A DNA stretch of 34,603 nt from Oscillospiraceae bacterium. GTDB lineage: Bacteria; Bacillota; Clostridia; Oscillospirales; Oscillospiraceae. Of the stretch, positions 1-7,857 are shown piece by piece. The position numbers and the translations under genes were made by a program. Location: positions 1 to 34,603 of the forward strand of contig CAJTGJ010000035.1 in the NCBI GenBank assembly GCA_910575695.1, written 5' to 3'. Each line of letters opens with the position of its first letter. Position 1 is the first letter of the stretch. The notes beneath the pieces were generated by a model that was not told where the DNA came from, ran no database searches, and was given only the letters and a program-made list of their open reading frames with translations.

Positions 1-410
1 TTGTAGGCAAAAGCCCTTTCGCTGGGGAGCAGGCTTTCCCGTTGTAAATTGCTGTCAACCATGATAATCGTGGCGGCGTCATCGTCCAAATCCCGGACAA
101 TCACCGGCATGGTTTCTTTCTCTGCCAGTTCACTGGCCCTATGCCGCCTGTGTCCGGCTACCAGCTCATAGCCGCCCTCCGGGTCAGGACGGGCAATCGC
201 CGGGACCAGAACGCCGTACTGCCGGATGCTGTCGGCGGTTTCCATCATGGCATCATCATCTTTGACTTTGAATGGGTGGCCCTTGAACGAGTGCAGCTCG
301 CTTAAAGGAATTTCTACCACCTTTTCCCGCCCTGCATCGGCGCGGCTTTCCTCGGTGGAAAACAGATCATCGACCGATGCCAGCTCTACTTTTTTCGCGC
401 TGCTTTTCAA
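1..410 (-). CDS. parB: ParB-like partition protein, N-terminal part (cut by window edge)
   Basis: This is the first 136 codons of a ParB/Spo0J-family DNA-binding partition protein; the rest lies left of the window. The chosen start is a TTG at 410 preceded by GGAGGTG on the minus strand, and no ATG fits better. After a short N-terminal tail the ParB nuclease-like domain is visible: IPLSELHSFKGHPFKV, then the conserved box ELVAGHRRHRASELA (GxRRxRA type) and the NLQRE motif near the cut end. The first 44 bases overlap the 3' end of parA, so the two are translationally coupled. ParB normally binds parS sites and works with ParA to segregate or stabilise the replicating circular form of a plasmid or ICE. 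No parS-like palindrome was noticed in the window. The family assignment is firm; the helix-turn-helix part cannot be checked. Confidence 0.93.
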   Translation of the reverse strand, partial: MKSSAKKVELASVDDLFSTEESRADAGREKVVEIPLSELHSFKGHPFKVKDDDAMMETADSIRQYGVLVPAIARPDPEGGYELVAGHRRHRASELAEKETMPVIVRDLDDDAATIIMVDSNLQRESLLPSERAFAY

Positions 411-1188
411 GTTTCAACACCTCCTTAGTCAGATTTGCGTAGCCCTCCGCTACTTTGCCGCCTGGGTCATGGGCGAAAATGCTCTTGCCCTCTGCGCTGA
501 TTTCCTTTGCCCGGACAGAATGGGGAATCTCGGTTCCGAACACCTTGATTTTGCTGCCGTAGGTTTCCCGCAGCAGGGCGGCAATCTCTTTGGCAAAGTT
601 GGTGCGGTTGTCCACCATCGTCAGCAGGATACCGTCTATTTGCAGTTTCGGGTTGATCTGCCGCTTGACCTTGTTCACCGTAGAGAGCAGCTGTTCCAGC
701 CCTTTGGCGGGCAGGTACTCCGCCTGGACGGGAATTATAATCCTGTTGGCAGTGGCCAGGGCGTTGACGGTGAGCATACCCAGGGAGGGCTGGCAGTCTA
801 TGAGGATATGGGAATACTGCCCCTTTACGGTGTCCAGGTATTGCCGCAGAATCGTTTCCCGGCTCATAGCGTTTACCAGCGACACCTCCATGCCGGACAG
901 CTGAATATCCGCCGGCATCAGGTCCACGCCCTCCGGGTGGCGCAGAATCCCCTCGCCGGGGCGGACCGGCTGATCGGTCAGGATACGGCCCATCGCGTCG
1001 GAGAGGGTAAAAGGCAGCTTATCCGGCTGGGGATTGCCCAGGCTGATGGTCAGGCTCCCTTGCGGGTCCCCGTCAATGAGAAGCACTTTCTTTCCGGCCT
1101 GCGCCAGTCCTATCCCTAAGTTGGCACAGGTTGTGGTCTTGCCCACACCTCCCTTTTGGTTGGCGATGGCGATGATTTGCGTGTTCAA
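367..1188 (-). CDS. parA: ParA-family partition ATPase
   Basis: A 273-residue ParA/Soj-type deviant Walker ATPase. The start is a TTG at 1188 with GAGGTGAT just upstream; a longer reading frame exists upstream but it runs through a terminator-like hairpin and lacks homology-like sequence. The deviant Walker A motif KGGVGKTTT lies at about residues 10-18, the switch I/A' region DGDPQGS at about 40, and the Walker B-like ILIDCQPSLG at about 125. ParA polymerises or binds DNA nonspecifically and moves ParB-bound DNA. It forms an operon with parB, whose start lies inside the end of parA. The window holds a second, actin-type partition pair near 6.6-7.9 kb, so the element appears to carry both kinds of segregation machinery. 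Confidence 0.95.
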   Translation of the reverse strand: MNTQIIAIANQKGGVGKTTTCANLGIGLAQAGKKVLLIDGDPQGSLTISLGNPQPDKLPFTLSDAMGRILTDQPVRPGEGILRHPEGVDLMPADIQLSGMEVSLVNAMSRETILRQYLDTVKGQYSHILIDCQPSLGMLTVNALATANRIIIPVQAEYLPAKGLEQLLSTVNKVKRQINPKLQIDGILLTMVDNRTNFAKEIAALLRETYGSKIKVFGTEIPHSVRAKEISAEGKSIFAHDPGGKVAEGYANLTKEVLKLEKQREKSRAGIGR

Positions 1189-1198
1189 GATAATCACC

Positions 1199-1260
1199 TC
1201 GTTTCTTGGTATGAAAAAAGGGAGAATGTGACCGGAATCAACATTCTCCCTTAGAAACGA
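1199..1260 (-). promoter_or_regulatory. Leader hairpin in front of parA (terminator/attenuator-like)
   Basis: A 12-bp perfect stem (1218-1229 with 1241-1252, 11-nt loop) is followed on the minus strand by a run of six T, the form of an intrinsic terminator. A second, outer 8-bp stem (1199-1206 with 1253-1260) is continuous with it on one side, and its downstream arm touches the GAGGTG ribosome binding site of parA. The two stems could act as an attenuator, or simply stop transcription entering parA from the right. Which role applies is inference. Confidence 0.6.
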
Positions 1261-1376
1261 TATGTGATTGTGCAATAATCTGTCTTTTGTGAGGTTAGCT
1301 TTTGAGAGCCATCTCGCCGCAAACCCGCATGAATACTGGATTTTTGCCTGTTTGCTTTCCCTTTCCCCAATAACCT

Positions 1377-2810
1377 GTGTTCAACGAGATGTACGCCGCC
1401 GACGTGTCCATGAAAGTGAAATCGGCCCTCCGTGCCAGGTTCAACAGCGGCTTGTATGTGTCCACCTCTCCCCCCTACGGCTACCTGAAAGACCCCGCCG
1501 ACCACAACCACCTTATCATCGACGAAAAGGCGGCCCCGGTGGTGAAGCTGATTTTTCAAATGGCGCTGGATGGGGCTGGCATCGGCAAGATACGCAACCA
1601 CCTCAACGCCAGCCATATCCTCCGCCCCGCCGCCTACGCCGCCGCAGAGCGGGGCGAGAGCGGCTATGAGCGGCACTTTGAGGGCAAGGAGGATAACCGC
1701 TACCAGTGGAGCAACAACAGCGTCAGAGCCATTCTACGCAGCCCTGTGTACGCCGGGAACCTTGTGGGGTATAAGCGGGTGGCGGTGAGCATGAAAAGCA
1801 AGAAACGCCCCTCCAGGCTCCCGGAAGAATGGGAGGTGATACCCAACACCCACGAGGGCATTGTCACCCAGGCGCAGTTTGATACCGTCCAGCGGCTGAT
1901 GACCAGCAGGCGGCGGGACAAAGGTGGGAGCGGCTTTGACAACATCTTTTCCGGGATATTGAAATGCGCCGACTGCGGCTACGCGATGCGGGCCATGAGC
2001 GCCAACCGGCGCAAACGCCCCGATCCAATCGACTGTGTGCAGTATGTGTGCAACAACTACGGCACCAACGGCACCGAGGGCTGTTCGGCCCACACCATCG
2101 AAGCCAGAGACTTGTTTGACGCTGTGCTGGCTGATATTCGCCATTACGCAAGGCTGGCGGTGGAGGGCGATGAAAAGCGGGTGCGCCAGCTTCAGGAGCG
2201 GCTGTCCTCCATCGGGGCCACCGAGCAAAAGGCCCTGGAACGGGAAAAGCGCAAGCTGGACAAGCGGCTGGGCGAGCTGGATAAGCTCTTTTCAGCCCTG
2301 TACGAAGATAAGGTCATGGAGCGTATCACCCAGCGCAATTATGACATGGTTTCCCGGAAGTATGAAGCGGAACAGGCCCAGCTTTCGGCCCGGATTGAGG
2401 AAATCAACGCTTCACTGGCTGAAAAAGAAACCGCCGACAATGGGGTAACGGACTTCTTCTCCCTGATTGCCGGGTACGCCGACGCCGCCGAGCTGTCCGC
2501 CGCTATGGTCAACGCCCTGATTGAGAAAATCACGGTGGGAGAGCGTGTCCAGAAAGAGGACGGCACGGTGGAGCAGACCATCAAAATCTACTACAAATTC
2601 GTTGGAGTTCTCTCCAACGAGTTACATATTAGGCCCACGAAACGCTGGACGGTTCTCTCCCCCAGGCGGTGCCAGTGCTGCGGGATTGAGTTTGTCCCCG
2701 GTTCAGCGGCGGCAAAGTATTGTAAGCCTTGCGCTCAAAAGATTCACAAACAGCAAAGCAATGAGAGCAAGCGCCGTTGCCGAAAATCCAACTTAAAAAA
2801 GGTTGCTTAA
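1377..2810 (+). pseudogene. Large serine recombinase, C-terminal remnant lacking the catalytic domain
   Basis: The frame encodes about 477 residues matching a large serine recombinase from the end of its resolvase domain onward. It begins at NEMYAADVSMKVKSALRA, the linker usually found right after the catalytic domain, continues through the Recombinase domain (PYGYLKDP to about residue 170), a zinc ribbon (CADCGYAM with later Cys), a long coiled coil (about 250-345) and a DUF4368-like tail with ALIEKITVGERV. An extra Cys-rich end follows (CQCCGIEF, YCKPC). The roughly 150-residue N-terminal domain with the catalytic serine is missing and a stop codon at 1371-1373 closes the frame just upstream. 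The GTG at 1377 is only nominal. It is therefore a remnant without recombinase activity, probably from a former integrated element. Confidence 0.85.
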
Positions 2811-3031
2811 TATGTACTTTCGGGAATGGTCTTAGGATATTTTTTGGGATTGGTAATCCACGAATATACAACAGAGCCACAACTTCCGCAAACAAGACAA
2901 TGTATCAGTTCTTGATCCTCCAAAAAACCTGGTGCGCCAATCAATCTGCTGTTTCCTGGAAGATAACCATATCTTAAATCTTTACCCCCACAATATTTGC
3001 AGGATTCAATGCTTTTGGGACTAAAATCCAT
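2807..3031 (-). CDS. Small zinc-ribbon protein
   Basis: A 74-residue protein with two CxxC pairs, CKYCGGKD near the N-terminus and CLVCGSCGSVVYSW in the second half, the pattern of a small zinc ribbon of the sort often labelled TFIIIB-like in Clostridia. The start is the ATG at 3031, because GGAGG sits eight bases upstream; the in-frame ATG further upstream overlaps that ribosome binding site. Its stop overlaps the convergent end of the recombinase remnant by three bases. A promoter is visible directly upstream. The function is unknown; nucleic-acid or protein binding is a guess from the fold. It lies between two gene remnants, so it may have arrived with the segment that cut the helicase gene. 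Confidence 0.7.
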   Translation of the reverse strand: MDFSPKSIESCKYCGGKDLRYGYLPGNSRLIGAPGFLEDQELIHCLVCGSCGSVVYSWITNPKKYPKTIPESTY

Positions 3032-3067
3032 AAATACAACCTCCATTTATCTGATTTAACAAACGAA

Positions 3068-3096
3068 ATCATATCACAAAATAGCGTTGAACTCAA
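3068..3096 (-). promoter_or_regulatory. Promoter of the zinc-ribbon gene
   Basis: On the minus strand TTGAGT (3091-3096) is followed after 17 bp by TATGAT (3068-3073), four and five of six matches to the sigma-A consensus, about 37 bp in front of the start codon. It overlaps the junction with the helicase remnant. Confidence 0.6.
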
Positions 3097-3127
3097 TGTC
3101 TTCTTATTTATTGTCCGCAAAGTCTGT

Positions 3128-4069
3128 CCCTCCGATTTACAACAGCGGGAGGGACGCATCATCCGCCAGCGCAATGAGAACGAAGAGGTGGACATTTACA
3201 CCTATGTCACCGAGAACACCTTTGACAGCTACCTCTATCAGTTGGTGGAGGGCAAGCAGAAGTTTATCGGGCAGATCATGACCAGCAAATCCCCGGTGCG
3301 CTCGGCGGAGGACATCGACGAAACCGCCCTGTCCTACGCTGAAATCAAAGCACTTTGCACCGGCAATCCCCATATCAAAGAGAAGATGGATTTGGACATC
3401 GACGTACAGCGGTTGAAGCTGTTGAAAGCCAATCATTTGAGCCAGCGGTATGCCCTGGAGGATCAGATCATCAAGTATCTGCCGCAAAAAATCGTGTCCC
3501 TGGAACAGCGCATTGAGGGCTACACCGCCGACATAAACCGGCTGAAAGAGAACACCCATCCCAACGAGGACGGCTTTTCCCCCATGGAGGTGGAGGGCAC
3601 CGTCTACACCGACAAAAAAGCGGCAGGCAGCGCCATCCTCGCCGCCTGCAAAGCTATGACCAGCCCCGATCCTGTTCCCCTGGGCCAGTACCGGGGCTTC
3701 GCTATGGAACTGTCCTTTGAGAGTTTCACCAAGGAGTTCCGAATCACCCTGAAAGGGACGCTCACCCATACCACCGGCCTGGGCACAGACATTTTCGGCA
3801 ACATCCTCCGTCTGGACAATGTGCTGGGAGGTATGGAGGAACGGCTGATAGCCTGCCGGGAACAGCTTGAGAATGTCAACGTCCAACTGGCTAACGCCAA
3901 GCAGGAGGTGGAAAAGCCCTTCCCCCAGGAGGACGAGCTGAAAACGAAATCCGCACGGCTGGATGAATTGAATATCCTGCTGAACATGGATAAGCGGGAG
4001 AGCGAGATCGTGGAGGGGGAACCGAGCGAGGAAGCCCCTGACCGGGACGGTGCTGCCCGGGAACGGTGA
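3128..4069 (+). pseudogene. SNF2-type helicase (ICE helicase/methylase protein), C-terminal remnant
   Basis: The open frame starts to resemble a helicase at about 3128 with PSDLQQREGRIIRQRN, which is motif VI of SNF2-family helicases (QREGRxxRQ). It then runs VDIYTYVTENTFDSYLYQLVEGKQKF and a long helical, partly coiled tail to the stop at 4069. In Tn1549-like ICEs this is the end of a very large protein joining a DNA methylase-like region to an SNF2 helicase. Everything before motif VI, including the Walker motifs, is missing and no start codon with a ribosome binding site is present. The nearest possible start, GTG at 3188, lies inside the conserved block. This is a broken gene; the tail could be expressed but would have no helicase activity. 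Confidence 0.8.
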
Positions 4070-4083
4070 ACCCAATCGCACAT

Positions 4084-4121
4084 TTGCCGCGCCGGTATCT
4101 GCGCTGTATAATAGGCGCAGA
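4084..4121 (+). promoter_or_regulatory. Promoter with inverted repeat around the -10 box
   Basis: TTGCCG (4084-4089), a 17-bp spacer and TATAAT (4107-4112) make a good sigma-A promoter for the gene at 4140. The -10 box sits in the 10-nt gap between the arms of a perfect 7-bp inverted repeat, TCTGCGC at 4098-4104 and GCGCAGA at 4115-4121. This is a plausible repressor site, though it could also form a hairpin. Confidence 0.7.
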
Positions 4122-4139
4122 ATATAGGCGGAGGTGAAG

Positions 4140-4472
4140 ATGGTGCCAGATGAGTTCAAATTTGAAACCTTTGTAGAGGCCCAGGGGACGGCGATGCAGG
4201 AGTATTTGAGCGGCGTTGTAGCAAAACTGTCCAAGACGGACAAAGCGCACCGGGCCATTCAGGACAAGATCGAAAGCATTTACCGGCAGTACCCCCATGT
4301 GATGGGGATGTTCGACACAGAGAAAGCGGTAGCGTTGACCGAACAGGAGTGCGCAGCGGCCATTGAGGTGGTGGGCCTGCAAAACCAGCTTGTGGAGCTG
4401 GAAATGCAGTCGGTCTACTTCCGGGGCTGCTACGACAGCGTGGGCTATCTCAAAAAAGCGGGCATCCTGTGA
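4140..4472 (+). CDS. Conserved ICE protein of unknown function (possibly DUF6664)
   Basis: A 110-residue, mostly helical acidic protein ending in YFRGCYDSVGYLKKAGIL. The start is ATG 4140 with GGAGG five bases upstream; an in-frame GTG six bases earlier overlaps that site and was rejected. The pattern of short helices and the closing YLKK.G.L resembles small proteins (DUF6664-like) carried by Clostridia ICEs, but I name the family only tentatively. It has its own promoter with a possible operator, and a strong hairpin follows the stop codon. No catalytic motif, signal peptide or membrane segment is visible. The function is unknown. Confidence 0.65.
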   Translation: MVPDEFKFETFVEAQGTAMQEYLSGVVAKLSKTDKAHRAIQDKIESIYRQYPHVMGMFDTEKAVALTEQECAAAIEVVGLQNQLVELEMQSVYFRGCYDSVGYLKKAGIL

Positions 4473-4477
4473 CGAAG

Positions 4478-4506
4478 GGCGGCGCTGGCAGTCAGCCAGC
4501 GCCGCC
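4478..4506 (+). terminator. Strong GC-rich hairpin after the gene at 4140
   Basis: A perfect 12-bp stem (GGCGGCGCTGGC at 4478-4489 with its complement at 4495-4506) and a 5-nt loop begin six bases past the stop codon. There is no T-run after it, so it may protect the 3' end or end transcription with help from another factor. Confidence 0.5.
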
Positions 4507-4555
4507 TCCTACATAACCGGGAATAAAAAATTCATAGGCGAAAGAGCAAAAAAAG

Positions 4556-4741
4556 ATGAAAATTTCCGTCAATCAAATCCAGTGTAAGCGGTGCGGCAAC
4601 ATCATCACATCTGAACACAGCCATGACTTGAAATGGTGCAAGTGCCGGGGCGTGGCCGTGGACGGCGGCAGGGACTACCTGAAACGGATGACCGGCGACC
4701 CGCCCAGCGAATTTTTGGAACTTAGCAAGTGGGAGGAATAG
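4556..4741 (+). CDS. Small zinc-ribbon protein, DUF7695-like
   Basis: A 61-residue protein with CKRCGNIITSEHSHDLKWCKC, two Cys pairs with histidines between them, then VAVDGGRDYLKR. This matches the short DUF7695 type found in Firmicutes, where a zinc ribbon is followed by the VDGG.DYLRR block. ATG 4556 is the first start, but the upstream bases give only a poor ribosome binding site (GAAAGAGC), so expression may be weak or coupled to something else. It follows the gene at 4140 in the same direction, separated by a strong hairpin. The role is unknown. Confidence 0.7.
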   Translation: MKISVNQIQCKRCGNIITSEHSHDLKWCKCRGVAVDGGRDYLKRMTGDPPSEFLELSKWEE

Positions 4742-4745
4742 CCGT

Positions 4746-5222
4746 TTACTCTTTGATTATCAGCTTATTCAGGTCAAAGAGCGCCGCCTTGTAATTCTGA
4801 ACCCGGTACAGACGCTTGTTAGGATCAGGCTGCTCGATCACATGGCCCTCTCGTTCCAAAAGCTCCTTTTGCGCTTCCTTATCAAAATAGTGTCCATAGT
4901 CTATCAGCATCCCCCGGAGCGAGATCATGCGCCAATAGGGTATCAGGCTATCTTGGTCAGGTTTGCCGTAGTCTTTGAGTTCTGTGATAAAGTCCACCCG
5001 CTGAATATCGGCGGGCTTCCAGAACAGCTTTTTATCAAAGGGCGTGATACCGTCGTTCTCGATCTCGCAGCGGTCGGCCCCCTTCCGTCCGGCCCACATC
5101 TCGCAGATGGCCTCCTGGGTGGTGAGCTTCCCTGCGGGTATCATGCACATAATGGTGGCGAACGTCTGCTTATCCAGATACACCGCCTTTTTCGCGGCGG
5201 GGATATGTTCGTGGTCTGCCAT
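4746..5222 (-). CDS. Alkyltransferase-like (MGMT/ATL family) protein
   Basis: A 158-residue protein, convergent with the DUF7695-like gene. The block MIPAGKLTTQEAICEMW at about 27-43 resembles the IPxGKVTTYGxIA segment of O6-alkylguanine-DNA alkyltransferases. IPYWRMISLRGML at about 100-112 fits the position of the PCHRVVxxxG active-site loop, with the reactive cysteine replaced, and KELLEREGHVIE fits the QxxLLExEGV end. Alkyltransferase-like proteins bind alkylated DNA without repairing it and flag it for other repair. The middle (about 45-95) is not typical, so this is a divergent member at best. It has a clear ribosome binding site (GGAGGTG) and its own promoter. An alternative is an unrelated ICE protein with chance similarity. 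Confidence 0.5.
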   Translation of the reverse strand: MADHEHIPAAKKAVYLDKQTFATIMCMIPAGKLTTQEAICEMWAGRKGADRCEIENDGITPFDKKLFWKPADIQRVDFITELKDYGKPDQDSLIPYWRMISLRGMLIDYGHYFDKEAQKELLEREGHVIEQPDPNKRLYRVQNYKAALFDLNKLIIKE

Positions 5223-5255
5223 GCGGCACCTCCTACGAAATTTTGCTTTTGCCGC

Positions 5256-5284
5256 ATTATACCATCTTTTTCTAATAGATACAA
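5256..5284 (-). promoter_or_regulatory. Promoter of the alkyltransferase-like gene
   Basis: On the minus strand TATAAT (5256-5261) is preceded, after 17 bp, by TTGTAT (5279-5284). The -10 box is perfect and the -35 box weak (three of six). It lies 34 bp in front of the start codon at 5222. Confidence 0.6.
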
Positions 5285-5364
5285 CAGGAACCGTACATAG
5301 CCGGGGAGATTTTCAATCCGAAAGTCCCCCGGCTATTACTATCTGAAAAAGGAGTTGATGAACC

Positions 5365-5703
5365 ATGACAGGCGAGGAACTGCGGGACGAATTGTACCAG
5401 CGGATCGTGAACGCCCAAGCAAAGTACCGGGGATGGCTTTTGACCCAGCCGCCCAATGTAATCCTTGACCACGCTTGTGCGTACACCATCCGAGAGGACA
5501 TCGTGATGGAAATGTCGGCACTCAAACTGCCGGAGGCCCAGGTCAGGGCGCTGCTGAAATCCCACAACCCACTGGCGGACATTTACAAGGAGTGGAACAA
5601 AGTGGAAACCCACCACATGGAGGACTTGCGGGACGTGATCGAGGCCCGCGCCGACGCTGTAATACAAACTGAAAAGAAAGCGGGCCAGCGGGAGGGACGG
5701 TAG
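5365..5703 (+). CDS. DUF3848 protein
   Basis: A 112-residue protein of the DUF3848 kind, recognised by the opening LRDELYQRIVNAQAKYRGWL, the centre HACAYTIREDIVMEM and the end LADIYKEWNKVETHHMEDLRDVIE. Members are common beside mobilisation genes of Clostridia ICEs and have no known function. ATG 5365 follows AAAAGGAGTTG. Upstream, a 10-bp perfect stem (5297-5306 with 5327-5336, 20-nt loop) could regulate the leader of the long plus-strand operon that starts here. The stop codon TAG is immediately followed by the next start, which implies coupled translation. Confidence 0.8.
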   Translation: MTGEELRDELYQRIVNAQAKYRGWLLTQPPNVILDHACAYTIREDIVMEMSALKLPEAQVRALLKSHNPLADIYKEWNKVETHHMEDLRDVIEARADAVIQTEKKAGQREGR

Positions 5704-6651
5704 ATGGGCTATGTCACGCCGGAACAGATCACCCAGGCAAAGGAGCTTGACCTGCTGACCTACCTCCAGCGGTTTGACCCCCATGCGCTGGTACACGTCA
5801 GCGGCAACACCTACTGCACCCGTGAGCATGACAGCCTGAAAATCAGCAACGGCAAGTGGAATTGGTTTTCCCGTGGCATCGGCGGCAAGACAGCCCTGGA
5901 CTATCTTATCAAAGTCCAGGGCTTTTCCTTTACCCAGGCGGTGGAGGCCCTGGTGGGCCAGAATTTCTCCCCCCTGCCCCGTGCGCCCCAGGCCCAGCCG
6001 AAAAAACAGGAACCCAGGGTGCTGTCCCTGCCCAAGTCCAGCCGGTGCGCCACCCACATGGTCAGCTATCTCCACGGGCGGGGCATCGACTATGACGTGA
6101 TCGACTACTGCATCCAGACCGGGCGCTTATACGAAAGTCTGCCTTATCACAACTGCGTGTTCGTGGGCCGTGACCTGAAAGGCCAGCCCCGGTACGCCGC
6201 CCTGCGCGGCACCGTGGGGGATTTCAAGGGCGAGGCCCCCGGCAGCGACAAGCGGTATTCGTTCACGATCAGCGAGAACCCCAGCGCCCCCGGCGTCCAC
6301 CTGTTTGAATCGGCCATCGACCTGTTGAGCTACGCCACCCTGCTGAAAATGACAGGCCGGAACTGGCGGCAAGACGCCCTACTCTCCCTGGGCGGGGTGT
6401 TCAAGCGGAAGAAGGAGTTTAGCATCCCCCTCGCTCTCAGCCAGTATCTCAAAGACCACCCCGGCACCAACACGCTCTATCTCCACCTGGACAATGACGA
6501 GGTGGGCCGGGACGCAGCGGCGGGTATCATGGAGGGCCTGGGGGACAAGTACACGGTGCAGGACAGACCGCCCCCCTATGGTAAGGACGTGAACGACCTG
6601 CTTCAGCGGAAGCTGGGGCTGGTGCAGAGAAAGGAGGAATGGGGCCGGTGA
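5704..6651 (+). CDS. DUF3991/toprim-domain primase-like protein
   Basis: A 315-residue protein. Residues 1-90 hold a DUF3991-like, degenerate zinc-finger region as in DnaG-type primases (THDSLKI-like block, WFSRGIGGKTALDYL). Residues about 190-300 hold a toprim fold: HLFESAIDLLSY supplies the conserved Glu and LYLHLDNDEVGRDAAAGI supplies the DxD pair. Proteins of this kind probably prime or process DNA during replication or transfer of plasmids and ICEs; the activity is inferred. It starts directly after the DUF3848 stop, and its last codons overlap the start of the ParM gene in a GTGA junction. Its place in front of the partition and mobilisation genes suits a role in maintenance of the circular form. 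Confidence 0.85.
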   Translation: MGYVTPEQITQAKELDLLTYLQRFDPHALVHVSGNTYCTREHDSLKISNGKWNWFSRGIGGKTALDYLIKVQGFSFTQAVEALVGQNFSPLPRAPQAQPKKQEPRVLSLPKSSRCATHMVSYLHGRGIDYDVIDYCIQTGRLYESLPYHNCVFVGRDLKGQPRYAALRGTVGDFKGEAPGSDKRYSFTISENPSAPGVHLFESAIDLLSYATLLKMTGRNWRQDALLSLGGVFKRKKEFSIPLALSQYLKDHPGTNTLYLHLDNDEVGRDAAAGIMEGLGDKYTVQDRPPPYGKDVNDLLQRKLGLVQRKEEWGR

Positions 6652-7580
6652 AGGACTATCAGGGCATGAAGATCATCGGCATCGACAGCGGCTACGGCAA
6701 CATCAAGACCGCCAACTGCTGTTTCCCCGCAGGGCTGACCGCCCATGACGTGGAGCCGGTATTCAAGGACGAGCTGCTGGTGTACGGCGGGCGGTACTAC
6801 CTGATCGGGGCGGGCCACAAGGAGTTTACCGCCGACAAGACCGGGGACGACGACTATTATATCCTGACCCTGGCGGCTATCGCCCGTGAACTGAACGTGC
6901 ATGGGCTGACCGACGCCACGGTGCGCCTCGCCGTGGGCCTGCCCCTGACCTGGGTGAGCCAGCAGCGGGAGGACTTCAAAGCCTACCTCATGCGGAGCCG
7001 GGAGGTGCGCTTTACGTTCCGGGGAAAGCCCTACCGGGTGGAGATCGCCGGGGCCGACGTGTTTCCCCAGGGCTTCGCAGCGGTAGCCAGCCAGATCAGG
7101 GACTTCCAGGGCGTGAATATGCTGTGCGACATTGGCAACGGCACCATGAACATCATGTTCATCAACGACCGCAGGCCCGCCGCCGACCGAATGTTTACGG
7201 AGAAGTACGGCACCCACCAATGTATGCTGGCCGTCCGGGAGAACGTCATGCGAACCCACCACGCCACGGTGGACGACTCCATCATCAACCGTGTGCTGCG
7301 GTTCGGCACGGCGGACATCCAGGGGGACTACCTGACCACCATCCGGGAAACCGCCGCAGGGTATGTGCGTGAGATTTTCCGCATCCTGCGGGAGCGTGAG
7401 TACAACCCGGCCCTCATGCGCCTCCATGTGCTGGGCGGCGGGAGCTGCCTGATCCGCAACTTTGGGGAGTATGACGCCGACCGCGTGACCATTTACGATG
7501 ACATTTGCGCCACGGCCAAGGGCTACGAGTACCTATGCGAAATGGCGCTACGCAAGGGCGGCGGTGTCCATGCAACGTAA
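6648..7580 (+). CDS. parM: ParM/StbA-like actin-type partition ATPase
   Basis: A 310-residue actin-like ATPase. The phosphate-1 loop IGIDSGYGNIKTA is near the N-terminus, phosphate-2 MLCDIGNGTMNIMF at about 155, and the adenosine motif LHVLGGGSCLI near 260. GTG 6648 is preferred: GGAGG lies ten bases upstream and the codon overlaps the stop of the toprim gene (GTGA). The in-frame ATG at 6639 is only one base from that ribosome binding site, and ATG 6666 is a further alternative. ParM-type filaments push apart plasmid copies bound by an adaptor (ParR) at a repeat-rich centromere. A small gene and repeats that could be both follow directly. Confidence 0.88.
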   Translation: MKDYQGMKIIGIDSGYGNIKTANCCFPAGLTAHDVEPVFKDELLVYGGRYYLIGAGHKEFTADKTGDDDYYILTLAAIARELNVHGLTDATVRLAVGLPLTWVSQQREDFKAYLMRSREVRFTFRGKPYRVEIAGADVFPQGFAAVASQIRDFQGVNMLCDIGNGTMNIMFINDRRPAADRMFTEKYGTHQCMLAVRENVMRTHHATVDDSIINRVLRFGTADIQGDYLTTIRETAAGYVREIFRILREREYNPALMRLHVLGGGSCLIRNFGEYDADRVTIYDDICATAKGYEYLCEMALRKGGGVHAT

Positions 7581-7857
7581 AAAGATGACCCTCCGCTTTG
7601 ACCTTGACCGCCCGGAGGACAGGCAGGCGTGGGAGTATCTGCAAGGGCTTAACCCGGCATCCATGAACAAGGCTGTGCTGGCAATCATCAATCATGCAGA
7701 GCGGGCCAGCCGTGTCCAAGGCATGATACGCAGTATTTTCCGAGAGGAACTCGCCGCCGCATTGAAGCAACTACCTGTTCAGCCTGTGCAGGCAGAGCCG
7801 GAGGGCGATGACGGAATGGATGACACCATTATGGATTTTCTGGATAACTTCATGTGA
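7570..7857 (+). CDS. Putative ParR-like centromere-binding partner
   Basis: A 95-residue protein that starts inside the end of the ParM gene (ATG 7570, 11-bp overlap). It opens with KKMTLRFDLDRPEDRQAWEYL, a strand followed by helices as in ribbon-helix-helix DNA-binding proteins, and ends in a very acidic tail (DDGMDDTIMDFLDNFM), a layout seen in ParR adaptors whose C-terminus contacts ParM. Its stop codon lies in the first copy of a repeated GTGACGGCA box. Position, size and the adjacent repeats all fit ParR; I do not recognise the family from sequence alone. Another option is an unrelated ICE protein coupled to parM. Confidence 0.6.
   Translation: MQRKKMTLRFDLDRPEDRQAWEYLQGLNPASMNKAVLAIINHAERASRVQGMIRSIFREELAAALKQLPVQPVQAEPEGDDGMDDTIMDFLDNFM

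Noticed and set aside
226..1119. Long open frame on the plus strand opposite parA/parB
   Set aside because: It is antisense to two clear partition genes, has no ribosome binding site and no recognisable protein pattern.
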